Part shown: positions 7,942-17,204 of the stretch, in pieces | Layout: each line of letters begins with the position of its first letter | Position numbering within the stretch: the stretch's first letter is position 1 | DNA from: Acetobacter ghanensis | GTDB lineage: Bacteria; Pseudomonadota; Alphaproteobacteria; Acetobacterales; Acetobacteraceae | DNA length: 64,000 bases | Direction of reading: 5' to 3' | Assembly: GCF_001499675.1 (NCBI RefSeq) | Contig: NZ_LN609302.1 | Location: forward strand, 652,896-716,895 | Translations under genes and position numbers: made by a program | Notes under the pieces: generated by a model | Database searches by the model: none | What the model saw: the letters and a program-made list of their open reading frames with translations, nothing else | Told to the model about the DNA's origin: nothing

Positions 7942-8136
7942 ATGCTGACGGAATTCAATCTTTTCGGTGTCTTTATGGCGCCTATTGTTGTGTATGCGCT
8001 AGCAGCACTCCCCATTACCATGTGTATTCGCTTTGCGTTGTGGTGGAGCGGCCTGCTGGGCTGGTTCTGGCACATCGCGCTGTTTGAAGTTTCGCTTTAC
8101 GTCTGCATTCTTTGTCTGCTGATCCTCTACGTCTGA
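7942..8136 (+). CDS. DUF1656 small membrane protein (AaeX-like)
   Basis: A 64-residue protein beginning MLTEFNLFGVFMAPIV with two hydrophobic segments, the standard DUF1656/AaeX layout. It is found almost always beside HlyD-type adaptors of FUSC (AaeB-like) exporters. It starts 22 bases after the MarR gene and ends 26 bases before the adaptor gene, so the three are one operon. Exact role unknown. Confidence 0.88.
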   Translation: MLTEFNLFGVFMAPIVVYALAALPITMCIRFALWWSGLLGWFWHIALFEVSLYVCILCLLILYV

Positions 8137-8162
8137 CCTGAAAAGGCTTTTGAGTCTCTGCA

Positions 8163-9074
8163 ATGCCCCTTTTGCGCACCCTGATACGAGTTGTTCTGAC
8201 CCTGGCGGTCGTCTCTCTTGCGATTGTTCTGGGGATCACTCTCTGGAACGTCTATATGATCGCCCCCTGGACCCGTGACGGGCGCGTGCGTGTTTACGTG
8301 GTCGATGTGGCACCGGAAGTCGCCGGGACCGTGGTCCAGATTCCGGTGGTGGATAACCAGTTTGTGCACAAGGGCGACCCGCTCTTTGTGCTGGACCCGG
8401 TTCGCTTCCGTCTGGCCATCCGCGAGGCACAGGCCCGGTTGGATGGCGCATTGGAAGACCTGAAGCTTAAACGGAATGACGCGCGGCGCCGTATGGGTCT
8501 GGGTGGCATTGTGTCGGCCGAAGAGCAGGAAGTGTTCAACTCCAATGTGGCAACCCAGATTGCCGCCGTGGACGCCGCCAGAGCTGCGTTGGATGTGGCC
8601 AAGCTGAACCTGCAGCGTTCGGTTCTTTATTCTCCCGTTAATGGTTATGTGACCAACCTTAACCTGCGGGTGGGGGATTATGCGGCTGCCAGTCAGGCGC
8701 GCATGGCTGTTATTGATGCTGATTCCTACTGGGTTTACGGGTATTTTGAAGAAACCAAGATGTGGGGCGTGCACGTGGGCGATGTCGCTCGTGTCAAACT
8801 TATGGGCTACAAACCCATTCTGACAGGCCACGTGGTCAGCATTGCACGCGGTATTAACGATACCAACGGAACGCCGGATAAACTTGGCCTGCAGGACGTA
8901 AACCCGATCTTTACATGGGTGCGTCTGGCGCAGCGTATTCCAGTGCGTATCCACCTTGACCATGTGCCCGATAGCGTCACGCTGGCCGCTGGTATGACGG
9001 CGACAGTCAGCGTTGGGCCAGAACCATCCGGGCGCAGGGGTAAGCTGACGACCTGGCTGCAAGATCATCTCTGA
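8163..9074 (+). CDS. HlyD-family periplasmic adaptor (AaeA-like)
   Basis: The 303-residue protein has one N-terminal membrane anchor (residues about 8-30), a split biotinyl-lipoyl domain (VAPEVAGTVVQIPVVDNQFVH and later YSPVNGYVTNLNLRVGDYA), a short alpha hairpin (about 85-145) and a beta-barrel region. It fits the AaeA/EmrA-like adaptors that link an inner-membrane pump to an outer-membrane channel. The next gene supplies that channel 13 bases downstream. No FUSC pump gene is present nearby. Confidence 0.9.
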   Translation: MPLLRTLIRVVLTLAVVSLAIVLGITLWNVYMIAPWTRDGRVRVYVVDVAPEVAGTVVQIPVVDNQFVHKGDPLFVLDPVRFRLAIREAQARLDGALEDLKLKRNDARRRMGLGGIVSAEEQEVFNSNVATQIAAVDAARAALDVAKLNLQRSVLYSPVNGYVTNLNLRVGDYAAASQARMAVIDADSYWVYGYFEETKMWGVHVGDVARVKLMGYKPILTGHVVSIARGINDTNGTPDKLGLQDVNPIFTWVRLAQRIPVRIHLDHVPDSVTLAAGMTATVSVGPEPSGRRGKLTTWLQDHL

Positions 9075-9087
9075 GCGTGGGCCAAGG

Positions 9088-10611
9088 ATGAAACGCATGA
9101 AGGCGCGCCGCTACCTCGGGTTATGTGCTGCGACAAGCATGTTGCTCTCCGCCTGTACCGTTGGGCCCAATTACCAGCCCGACCGTATGAAGTTGCCAGC
9201 CCAGTTCAAGGAGGCAGCGGAGGAGCACGTTGCTACTCCGGAAGAGATTGAGCGCACGAACAAGGAAATGGTTGAGTGGTGGTCCCTGTTCAAGGACCCG
9301 ATGCTCTCCCGCCTTGTGCAGGATGCCATCAAGGGTAACTATGATCTGCAAATTGCAGGGCAGCGTATTCTAGCCGAACGTGCCATGCGTGACCGTTCCG
9401 CAGCGCAATGGTACCCGCAGATGGATGCCAACATGGGGGGCGGGGATGTCCGCTACTCCCTGAACATTGATAACTGGCCACTGCGTCCGGGTAATCCGGC
9501 GAACCGGCCAGAAGCGACAATGTTGACCTATGGTGCCACTGCATCGTGGGAGTTGGATATGTTCGGGCGTATCCGGCGGGACGTGCAGGCGCGTGAACAT
9601 GCGGTCGAGGCGACAATTGAAGCCCGCCGGGCCGTGCTCATGGGCCTTCTGTCCGAGTTGGCATCGGACTACATGTTGCTGCGCGTGACGCAGTTGCAGA
9701 TCCAGATTGCAACAGACAACATCCGTGTTGCCAAGGATGCCGTGGATCTGACCAACAAGCTGTATCTGGAAGGGGTGGGCAACACCCTGCAGATTGCGCA
9801 GGCACAGGCCGAGCTGGATGCGCAGATTGCTGCGCGTGAACCGCTTAAAACGCGTGTTTCTCAGGTAACGCACGCCATTGCAGTTCTGCTGGGTAAAATG
9901 CCGGGTGAACTGGAAGATGAGTTGAAAGAGCCACGTCCTCTTCCTGTTGTGCCAGAGTTCCCGGCTGTTCTGCCGTCTGTTGTTATTGCCAATCGGCCAG
10001 ATGTGCGTATGGCGGAGCGCCGTTACGCAGTCGCGACAGCACAGATTGGTGTTTCGGTTGCCAACCTCTACCCACATTTTGTGGTGCCGTTGACATTTAA
10101 CCCCAATGCTTCGGCCATGTATCAGGCGTTTCAGGTTAATGCCATGAGCTGGCAGTTCCTGCTTATGGCCAGCCTGCCCCTTATGCACGGTGGTAAAATG
10201 ACTTCCGAAGTCCGCGCAGCACAGGCCTCGGCAGAAGCAGCGCGCCTGACGTATCGCCAGACGGTTCTGACGGCGTTTAAGGAAGTCGAAGACTCCATGG
10301 CGGCGTGGCATGATGATATTGAATATGCCGAACAGTTGCATAAAGCCGCGGAAGATAGCGCCACAGCCAGTGAACGGGCGCGTAAATTGTATAGTGCGGG
10401 TCTGGTCGGCTTTTTGGAAGTGCTGACAACCGAACGTACCACGTTGAATGCGCAGAACATGGAGGCGCTGGCTCGTTTGGAACGTCTGCGCGATGCGGTT
10501 AATTTGTACACCGCGCTAGGCGCAGGTTGGAAAGGCGTTGCCTTGACCAACTCTACCCTGCCAGTTTCGCTGGAAACACAGAATATTCTGGCAAGAGCCT
10601 TTACACAGTAA
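9088..10611 (+). CDS. NodT-family outer-membrane efflux lipoprotein
   Basis: The 507-residue protein starts with a lipoprotein signal (SMLLSACTVGPNY, lipobox Cys near residue 23). The mature protein has the two repeated OEP halves of TolC-like channels, with the family opening GPNYQPD and WWSLFKDPMLSRLV. It is the outer-membrane component for the HlyD adaptor just upstream. ATG 9097 is better spaced from an AAGGA than ATG 9088, so the first three residues may not be translated. A strong terminator follows. Confidence 0.92.
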   Translation: MKRMKARRYLGLCAATSMLLSACTVGPNYQPDRMKLPAQFKEAAEEHVATPEEIERTNKEMVEWWSLFKDPMLSRLVQDAIKGNYDLQIAGQRILAERAMRDRSAAQWYPQMDANMGGGDVRYSLNIDNWPLRPGNPANRPEATMLTYGATASWELDMFGRIRRDVQAREHAVEATIEARRAVLMGLLSELASDYMLLRVTQLQIQIATDNIRVAKDAVDLTNKLYLEGVGNTLQIAQAQAELDAQIAAREPLKTRVSQVTHAIAVLLGKMPGELEDELKEPRPLPVVPEFPAVLPSVVIANRPDVRMAERRYAVATAQIGVSVANLYPHFVVPLTFNPNASAMYQAFQVNAMSWQFLLMASLPLMHGGKMTSEVRAAQASAEAARLTYRQTVLTAFKEVEDSMAAWHDDIEYAEQLHKAAEDSATASERARKLYSAGLVGFLEVLTTERTTLNAQNMEALARLERLRDAVNLYTALGAGWKGVALTNSTLPVSLETQNILARAFTQ

Positions 10612-10638
10612 TCCGTGGGCTTTTGGTGTGATTGTTAA

Positions 10639-10673
10639 ACCCGCCCGGCACAATGCCGGGTGGGGTTTTTTTT
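10639..10673 (+). terminator. Rho-independent terminator after efflux operon
   Basis: A GC-rich stem (CCCGCCCGGCA paired with TGCCGGGTGGGG around a short loop) is followed by eight T residues, 28 bases past the NodT-family stop. Confidence 0.9.
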
Positions 10674-10709
10674 ATGCTCTGGGGAAAGGGCTGTCGGGCT
10701 GGCTAAAGG

Positions 10710-11423
10710 TCAGCCCTTTGTAAACTGTCTGAAAGCCGGACGGTTTTCCTGCTGATGCAGGAAGTGCAGCATGGCTTTACGCGCCAATCCTGCATCGCGG
10801 CCCAGATTGATAAGTCCACTGATCTGGGAGGGGTGGCGGAGGAGGGAGCGTAGGAGCAAGCCAATTTTTAGCCCCCCGTCCGGGGAGAGCACGCACGCTG
10901 TGACTGGCGGCAGGGAACGTGTCGCCGGGTCGCAGACAACACGCAGAACGGCAAATGGCAGACCTGCTTCCTGCGCTGCGCGGGCTAGAAACCCGCTCTC
11001 CATGTCCAGCGCGGCACATTGGGCATCGGCAAACAGTTCAGCTTTGTGCTGTGCTTCCAACACAACGTCATCGTTGTGTAGCAAAGGGCCGCTGACTGTG
11101 CCTTGCTGATCTCCGCCCAGAATATGGCGCAATGTCGCATCGCAGGAGTATGCGTGCCCCCAGGCTTTGACTGCATTGGGGATAATAATGGTGCCGGGGG
11201 GCAGGCTTGGGTCCAACCCAGCAGCCAATCCAAAAGACAGCAGACAATCGGCCCCACATGCTGCCAGCCTATTGGCCTCACGTTGTGCTCCGGTGCGTGT
11301 TGCTCCGCTTGCCGCAATGGCGGCATGAGGGAATACACCTCGGATCAGTTGCGCTTCGGCCTTGAGCCCGACCAGAATACCCGGACGGCTGGGAGCGGGG
11401 AGTGCGGTTGCTGGTTGCGTCAT
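10710..11423 (-). CDS. hpnG: Hopanoid-associated nucleoside phosphorylase HpnG
   Basis: The 237-residue protein has the nucleoside phosphorylase (PNP/MTAN-like) fold: GILVGLKAEAQLI at the start, SFGLAAGLDPSLPPGTIIIP, and the substrate motif ALDMESGFLARAA. In hopanoid clusters HpnG converts adenosylhopane to ribosylhopane by releasing adenine. It is the last gene of the minus-strand hpn series, 79 bases downstream of hpnE. The assignment rests on fold plus location. Confidence 0.85.
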   Translation of the reverse strand: MTQPATALPAPSRPGILVGLKAEAQLIRGVFPHAAIAASGATRTGAQREANRLAACGADCLLSFGLAAGLDPSLPPGTIIIPNAVKAWGHAYSCDATLRHILGGDQQGTVSGPLLHNDDVVLEAQHKAELFADAQCAALDMESGFLARAAQEAGLPFAVLRVVCDPATRSLPPVTACVLSPDGGLKIGLLLRSLLRHPSQISGLINLGRDAGLARKAMLHFLHQQENRPAFRQFTKG

Positions 11424-11502
11424 GGCTTAAAACCCCAAGGCAGCGCGACAAAGAGTGCCGCTTTCAAAGGCGGGATATGCCAGCATCTGCGGCCAGCACG
11501 AT

Positions 11503-12801
11503 TTAGGACGGTATTTTAAGCCCCAGCGCCTGAACGGCGTGCAAACCGGAGCGCATGGCACCTTCCAGCGTGGCGGGCAGGCCTGTATTCGTCCAGTCGC
11601 CTGCCAGTGCCAAGTTGACCAGTGGCGTGGCTGAACCCGGTCTCCGCCGATTCTGTTCCGGCGTAGCGGCAAAGGTTGCACGCTTTTCCCACACAATGCG
11701 CTGGGCATCGGGGGTTTCTGGCAGAGGCTGTTCCAGCACGGCATCACAGGCGCGGCGGAGTTCCTGCCAGATGGTGCGGGCCAGTTCCTCGTGGTCATCC
11801 TTGGCGTAACGGTTGGCTGCGCTGACGGTGACGGAGAGAATGTTTCCGCGCAAAAATACCCATTCCGTCACACCGCCGATAACACCCATGAACCCGCATT
11901 GAGCAAAAGAACCCAGCGGGCGCGGTGTATCTGCCAAACGGAAATGCAGGTTAAGAATGCTTTCAAACGCGTTGGGGGTCATCAGGCCAGCCATATGTGG
12001 GCTGAGCAGAGCCTCTGCGACCGGGGCTGTGGTGGCCACAATCACTTTATCATGCTCGGACAGGGCAATACTGTCCTGCGCCGTATGCAGCGTGGTGACG
12101 CGGCCTTTTGCAACATCCAGCCCCGTAATGCGGGATTGAGTGCGCACCTCGGCATTCATGGTCTCCAAATAAGCAACAGCGGGATCCACGAGGGATTCGG
12201 AAAGACCATCGCGTGCAAACCACGGCACGCACGCATGACCACCGAGAGAAAGGGATTCCCGCACAACCGCGCCAAGTAGCGCTGCACTGCCTACGTCACT
12301 CAGGGTGTTCAGGGCGGAAATGGAAAATGGTTCAAGCAGCCTGCGGGTAAAAGCGCCGGGGAGCAGGCAATCTGCTACGGTTGTCTGCCCCTCTGCTTTA
12401 ATCAGACGGTATAGGCTTTGCAGTTCGGGCAGGCGCATATCCGGCACGCGGCGGTGCGGCTGAAAAACCCACAAAGGGAGTCGCCCACGGGACAGATCAA
12501 GCGTCCAGCGGGCATCCTCTGCCAGATCCACAAATGGGAAAATCGGCTCACCTGGTCCACTTAATGTGTCGAGCGCACCTGTTATGCCCAGATAGCGGAA
12601 AACCGTACTGTTGGCTGATAATAGCAGGTGGTTGCCATTATCTATTCGGCAGTCAAGGTGCCGGTCATGGTAGGACCGGGCGCGCCCGCCGCACGAGCGT
12701 CCTGCTTCATGCAGGATAACGCGCGTGCCAGAACCGGCTACGTCAACCGCGGCGGCCAGTCCGGCCATGCCGCCGCCAATAATATGCAGAATGCCAGCCA
12801 T
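11503..12801 (-). CDS. hpnE: Hydroxysqualene dehydroxylase HpnE
   Basis: A FAD-dependent amine-oxidase-fold protein of about 432 residues. The dinucleotide motif IIGGGMAGL is at residues 7-15 and the C-terminal FAD motif includes LALAGDWTNTGLPATLEGAM. HpnE reduces hydroxysqualene to squalene, the last of three steps from farnesyl diphosphate (HpnD, HpnC, HpnE). ATG 12801 puts the Rossmann motif at the normal distance from the N-terminus and leaves 19 bases after hpnD; the longer frame to 12909 would overlap hpnD and is rejected. Confidence 0.92.
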   Translation of the reverse strand: MAGILHIIGGGMAGLAAAVDVAGSGTRVILHEAGRSCGGRARSYHDRHLDCRIDNGNHLLLSANSTVFRYLGITGALDTLSGPGEPIFPFVDLAEDARWTLDLSRGRLPLWVFQPHRRVPDMRLPELQSLYRLIKAEGQTTVADCLLPGAFTRRLLEPFSISALNTLSDVGSAALLGAVVRESLSLGGHACVPWFARDGLSESLVDPAVAYLETMNAEVRTQSRITGLDVAKGRVTTLHTAQDSIALSEHDKVIVATTAPVAEALLSPHMAGLMTPNAFESILNLHFRLADTPRPLGSFAQCGFMGVIGGVTEWVFLRGNILSVTVSAANRYAKDDHEELARTIWQELRRACDAVLEQPLPETPDAQRIVWEKRATFAATPEQNRRRPGSATPLVNLALAGDWTNTGLPATLEGAMRSGLHAVQALGLKIPS

Positions 12802-12820
12802 ACCGTGTTTTTGCCGTTTC

Positions 12821-13720
12821 TTAGGACGTGTAGGAAAGGGCAAACCATTTGGCTTTGCCAAGGAGGGAGGTATGCGGCCGATCACGCAGGACGGCGGCAC
12901 CCCAGCCACGCTTGCAGAGCGCCTTGAGAATGGACTCGTAGCTCGCGCCCATAATACGTGCTGCCAGCATGGAGCGTGGCTGGCAGATTTTCATGGTTGC
13001 AAATGCGGTGCGGAAGTGGTCCTGCGCACGGGCGGCCATAACACGGGCGACCTGCTCCAGACCGGGGGCATACAGGGCCTGCACCGGGTCCTTGGGCACA
13101 TCAAAACGTTCCAGCAGATCGGCTGGCAGATACAGGCGGCCACGTGCTGCATCCTCAGGAATATCCCGCAGGATATTGGTGATCTGCAAAGCCCGTCCCA
13201 GATGATAGGCAACGCGGTCGCCATTGTCTGAGCTGTCACCAAAAATGCGGACGGACAGGCGACCAACGGCGGAAGCCACCCGGTCACAGTACAGGTCCAG
13301 CGTTTTTTCGTCCGGTGCAACGAGGGCTGTCTGGGTGTCCATCAACATGCCGTCGATCACGGCATCAAAATCTGCCTGCTGCAGGGAAAAGAAGTTGATG
13401 GCGGCTAACAGCACACGGTCCAGAGCTTCAACCGGGGGAAAAGCCCGTTCCGCATACAGTTCGGCAATGCGCTGGTGCCAGTCTTCCAGTCCTTTGGTGC
13501 GTTCGGCCAGAGGCGTGTTGCCGTCTGCAATATCGTCCACCACGCGGCAGAACGCGTAGATGGCGTACATGCCGTAACGCCGCATGGGTGGCAGAATACG
13601 CATGCCAGCTGCAAAGGAGGTGCCCGCCTGTTTGACGGTGCTTTCCACCCAGGCAAGATCAGCAGGATCGCATCCGAGCGGGGTCGGTTTGTCGTGCATC
13701 TGGATGTTTACGGCTGTCAC
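12821..13720 (-). CDS. hpnD: Presqualene diphosphate synthase HpnD
   Basis: The 299-residue protein is a trans-isoprenyl diphosphate synthase of the squalene/phytoene family. The first aspartate-rich motif is CRVVDDIAD (about 58-66) and the second is NILRDIPEDAARGR. HpnD condenses two farnesyl diphosphates to presqualene diphosphate. The start is GTG 13720 or ATG 13699 (second Met, residue 8). It lies between hpnC and hpnE in the same order as in other hopanoid producers. Confidence 0.93.
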   Translation of the reverse strand: MTAVNIQMHDKPTPLGCDPADLAWVESTVKQAGTSFAAGMRILPPMRRYGMYAIYAFCRVVDDIADGNTPLAERTKGLEDWHQRIAELYAERAFPPVEALDRVLLAAINFFSLQQADFDAVIDGMLMDTQTALVAPDEKTLDLYCDRVASAVGRLSVRIFGDSSDNGDRVAYHLGRALQITNILRDIPEDAARGRLYLPADLLERFDVPKDPVQALYAPGLEQVARVMAARAQDHFRTAFATMKICQPRSMLAARIMGASYESILKALCKRGWGAAVLRDRPHTSLLGKAKWFALSYTS

Positions 13721-13796
13721 GCGCTTTTCACCTGTTTATTCGTCAAGATTGAAGAGAACGGATATCTTTTTACAGAACTTTCACCGTTCGGGAAGG

Positions 13797-14657
13797 TCAT
13801 GCCCATGCCCGCAGGGCCGCAATGGCTGCATGTATGGCGTCCGTCCGGCGCAGGGCAACGCGTCCGGCCAGCGGGTCTTCGCGCCGCAGACGTTGGGTCA
13901 GGCTGAGGGCCAGGTCCACAATAGCAGCGCATTCCATACGGAAGCGGCGGTCACGAATATGTGCGGGCAGAGCGCGGGCCTGCTGGTTAAGTGAATCCAC
14001 GCCGTCCAGCAAGGTATTGAAAACCCGGCGCATGGCGGGGCTGGTCCGGCCATCCAGCAGGTCGTTCGCCTGTGTGCCAGCCAGTTGCATGAGGTCGGAG
14101 GGAATGTAGCAGCGTTTGAGGCGCTCAAGGTCTTTGGCGCAGTCTTGGAGGTGGTTCAGAATCTGCAAGGAGGTGCACAGCGCGTCCGATGGGCCAAACG
14201 CGGCAGGGTCTTCGCCATGCAGGCAGATCAGAAAGCGGCCGACCGGGTTGGCGGAATATTTGCAGTAATGCAGCAGGTCGTCCCATGTGCGGTATTCATG
14301 CCCACGGGAATCATCACGGAAAGCGATCAGCAGGTCGGTGGCGGTTTCAAACGGCACCCCTGTTTGCAGCAGCGTGGCACGCAGGCGGGCTGCACTTAGC
14401 GCATCAGCCCGGTTAATGGCGCTGCGCTGCCCACGCAGCACGTCTTCCATGGCGTCCAGCCGGATGATCTTGTCTTCGGCCGAGAGGGTCTCGCAGTCTG
14501 CAATATCATCAATGACGCGGGCATAGTCATAATAGGCATGTACATGCGGGCGGAGCTTGCGGCTGAGCAGCAGGGAACCAACGGGAAAGTTCTCGTCAGA
14601 AGCACCCTTGCCGGATGAAACGTCTGCTTTTCCCCAGATGCGTGTATCGTCTGTCAT
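13797..14657 (-). CDS. hpnC: Hydroxysqualene synthase HpnC
   Basis: The 286-residue protein is a second squalene/phytoene-synthase-fold enzyme, with YARVIDDIADCE near residues 45-56 and the second motif changed to NHLQDCAKDLERLKR. HpnC turns presqualene diphosphate into hydroxysqualene. The altered second motif separates it from HpnD. It is 76 bases upstream of hpnD and 108 bases downstream of hpnB. Confidence 0.92.
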   Translation of the reverse strand: MTDDTRIWGKADVSSGKGASDENFPVGSLLLSRKLRPHVHAYYDYARVIDDIADCETLSAEDKIIRLDAMEDVLRGQRSAINRADALSAARLRATLLQTGVPFETATDLLIAFRDDSRGHEYRTWDDLLHYCKYSANPVGRFLICLHGEDPAAFGPSDALCTSLQILNHLQDCAKDLERLKRCYIPSDLMQLAGTQANDLLDGRTSPAMRRVFNTLLDGVDSLNQQARALPAHIRDRRFRMECAAIVDLALSLTQRLRREDPLAGRVALRRTDAIHAAIAALRAWA

Positions 14658-14765
14658 GCCATGCCGTTGCTCAAATCAAAGGGACCCTAAGGGCAGCCTG
14701 TGTTTACATGAGGCCGCCGACCATGCCTATCCCTTAATCCGGAGGGCGGGTGGAGGCAAAAGGTC

Positions 14766-15980
14766 TTACCGCCCCGGAACCTGCATTTTCTGTTCAGGTT
14801 GAGAGGGCGTGACGCGCCCGCTGTTGGGGATTGCCTCGGTATAGGCCCGGTCCTTCCATACCACGCCACGTCCGCGGTGGTGGTTAAGTGCGGAGCCGAT
14901 TGTGGCGGCTGTGTAAAACCCTGCAATCAGCGGTAGTCCCAGTGCCCAGAGGGGCGAAAGCCGAAAACGCCGGAGCGTGGGTAAAAAGGACAGGGTGGAA
15001 ACCAGCCATACGGCAACTCCGATCCACTGCGCCGCGCCATGCGCAAACAGGGCCAGTGCAATAGGGGCAACCCAGACCACCAGCATGGCCAGCACGGTCA
15101 GCACCAGCAGAAGAGGCGAGAAGTTGAGCTGCACATAGGCGGTGCGCGCAATCATGCGCCAGATATCGGCGGCTGTGGGGTAAGGGCGGATGGAGCGGGC
15201 CAGACAGGAGTGACCAAGGTAAAGCTGCCCCCCGGCCTGCTTGACGCATGAGGCCAGTGTGCAGTCATCAATCAATGCGCCCTTAAGCGCCTGAATACCC
15301 CCGATCTGGCGGAGCATATCGCGCCGGAGCAGAATGGTGCCTCCTGCTGCTCCGGCTGTTTTGTCCTTGGGGTTGTTAACCTTGGCAAAGGGGTACAGCA
15401 GCGTAAAAAAGAACACAAAGGCGGGCACCAGCGCCCGTTCTGCCAGTGTCTCGCACTGCAGTTCCACCATTTCAGACACCATGTGCAGGCGGTCCGCCTG
15501 TGCTTTGGCAACAAGGGTGGAAATGTGTGCCGGAGCATGGATGATGTCAGCATCGGTCAGGAACATGTAGCCGCTGCCGTGCGGTGTTTGCCGTTCCGCT
15601 TCGTCCACACCTTGCGCCACGGCCCAGAGTTTGCCGCTCCAGCCCGGTTCGGGGTTGGCCCCATCCAGCACGGTCAGGCGGTTGTGGGGGTCGGGTAGAG
15701 CTCTGGCCAGTGCGCCTGTGGCATCCGTGCTGCGGTCATTGACCAGAATGACCGAGAGCTTGCCTGGGTAGTCCTGTTGCAAAAGTGACCCCAGAGCCAC
15801 TTCAATGGATTCCGCCTCATCTCGGGCGGGAACAACCACGGTCACACCGGGGGCAATGTCGGCTGGAGCCTCTGCCATGCTGGCAGGCTGGAGGATTGGG
15901 CCTGCCTGCCAGAAGTATCCGTGGCAGAAAATCAGACCTGCCCAGATTATGGCGCACAAAATAGCCAGAGCCAGAATCAT
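14766..15980 (-). CDS. hpnB: Hopanoid-associated glycosyltransferase HpnB
   Basis: The 404-residue membrane protein has an N-terminal anchor (MILALAILCAIIWAGLIFCHG), a family 2 GT-A domain (VTVVVPARDEAESIEVAL, NDRSTDATG, LTDADIIHAP as the DxD site) and several C-terminal membrane helices (about 270-375). HpnB-type proteins are linked to hopanoid clusters and probably glycosylate hopanoids; the donor and acceptor are unproven. ATG 15980 follows hpnA by 14 bases. Confidence 0.9.
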   Translation of the reverse strand: MILALAILCAIIWAGLIFCHGYFWQAGPILQPASMAEAPADIAPGVTVVVPARDEAESIEVALGSLLQQDYPGKLSVILVNDRSTDATGALARALPDPHNRLTVLDGANPEPGWSGKLWAVAQGVDEAERQTPHGSGYMFLTDADIIHAPAHISTLVAKAQADRLHMVSEMVELQCETLAERALVPAFVFFFTLLYPFAKVNNPKDKTAGAAGGTILLRRDMLRQIGGIQALKGALIDDCTLASCVKQAGGQLYLGHSCLARSIRPYPTAADIWRMIARTAYVQLNFSPLLLVLTVLAMLVVWVAPIALALFAHGAAQWIGVAVWLVSTLSFLPTLRRFRLSPLWALGLPLIAGFYTAATIGSALNHHRGRGVVWKDRAYTEAIPNSGRVTPSQPEQKMQVPGR

Positions 15981-15994
15981 GACGGGCAGCTCTC

Positions 15995-16990
15995 CTATTT
16001 CAGCATACCGTTGTTACGGAACCATGTAATGGCGTCTTCCACCGCCTTGCGGGCCGGGCGGGGAGCGTAGCCCAGTTCATGAATGGCTTTTTCCGATGAG
16101 AAGAACATTTTTTTGCGGGACATGGCGAGCATCTCCCGCGTGACGCGGGGTGAAAAGCCAAACGCGCGGGACAGCCACTCGGACGCAATGGCTACGGGCC
16201 AGATGACCTCCTGCGGTAGGCGGATTTTAGGCGGGGGAACATGTGCGATTTCGGACACCATGGCAAACAGGTCCCGCAGCAGGTAGTTCTCGCCCCCCAG
16301 AATATATTTTTCGCCAATTCTGCCGCGTTCCAGAGCCAGTGCATGGCCTTCCGCCACGTCATCCACATGCACAATATTGACGCCCGTATCCACATAGGCG
16401 GGCATACGCCCTGCCGCGCAGTCCAGAATCATCTGGCCGGTCGGGGTGGGTTTAATGTCGCGCGGGCCAACGGGGGTGGAGGGGTTAACAATGACGGCAG
16501 GCAGCTTTTGGTCCCGTACCAGTTGCAGGACTTCCTGTTCGGCCCGGTATTTGGAGCGTTTGTAAATGCCAATGACGGCATGTTCTTCCACCGGCGTGTT
16601 TTCGTCCGAAATGGTGCCATCCCCAATCAGCCCAAGAGCCGCTACAGAGGAGCAATAGACAATCCGCTCCACGCCTGCCTTCTGGGCTGCCAGCATAAGC
16701 AGGCGCGTGCCTTCCACGTTGGCGGTCATCATGGGGGCGGGGTCAGGCACCCAGAGCCGGTAGTCGGCTGCGACATGAAAAACATACCGGCATCCTTCCA
16801 CCGCACGCGCAAATGTGTCCGGCCGGGAGAGGTCGCCCTCTACCAGTTCGGCTGGAATGTCGGCAATGTTCGTACGGTCGCTTCCTTCTCGCACCATCAG
16901 GCGCAGGGAATGGCCGCGTTCCAGCAGTGTGCGAGCCACGGCGGAACCGACAAAACCAGTTGCGCCGGTTATGAGCGTATGAGCAGTCAT
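15995..16990 (-). CDS. hpnA: Hopanoid-associated sugar epimerase/reductase HpnA
   Basis: About 331 residues from ATG 16990. It has the extended SDR NAD(P)-binding motif TLITGATGFVGSAVA at residues 5-19 and a catalytic YKRSKYRAE (YxxxK). HpnA is the first gene of many hopanoid operons and is annotated as a dihydroflavonol-reductase-like sugar epimerase; the substrate is not established. The frame is open back to 17230, but those extra 80 residues overlap the divergent hpnL and do not resemble the family. Confidence 0.9.
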   Translation of the reverse strand: MTAHTLITGATGFVGSAVARTLLERGHSLRLMVREGSDRTNIADIPAELVEGDLSRPDTFARAVEGCRYVFHVAADYRLWVPDPAPMMTANVEGTRLLMLAAQKAGVERIVYCSSVAALGLIGDGTISDENTPVEEHAVIGIYKRSKYRAEQEVLQLVRDQKLPAVIVNPSTPVGPRDIKPTPTGQMILDCAAGRMPAYVDTGVNIVHVDDVAEGHALALERGRIGEKYILGGENYLLRDLFAMVSEIAHVPPPKIRLPQEVIWPVAIASEWLSRAFGFSPRVTREMLAMSRKKMFFSSEKAIHELGYAPRPARKAVEDAITWFRNNGMLK

Positions 16991-17204
16991 GAAGGATGCG
17001 CTCCCGGTAGAAGGCTGAAGAAAACAGGTGTTGGGCGTTAATCCCGAACGGCTGGTCTGTTTCTTTATCCTGACACCCGAGGTGGCGCCAGACCCCGTGG
17101 TAGTGTAAGGGGGCGGAACATTCACACATGCGCCCGGTCGGGCTTCAATCGTGCCCACGGGCTCGACGGAGCCGCGAGCGTAACAGGCGGACAGAGCTGA
17201 GGCC
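16991..17204. promoter_or_regulatory. Divergent promoter region hpnA/hpnL
   Basis: A 214-base spacer between the minus-strand hpn operon and plus-strand hpnL must hold promoters in both directions. No clear -35/-10 pair or operator could be picked out by eye. Confidence 0.4.

Noticed and set aside
8127..10341. Two long antisense frames (8127-9098 and 9370-10341) over the efflux genes
   Set aside because: Both are complements of conserved HlyD and NodT genes and show no family signature.
11424..11502. Remnant of squalene-hopene cyclase in the hpnE-hpnG gap
   Set aside because: The 79 bases translate to nothing resembling the cyclase C-terminus in any frame checked.
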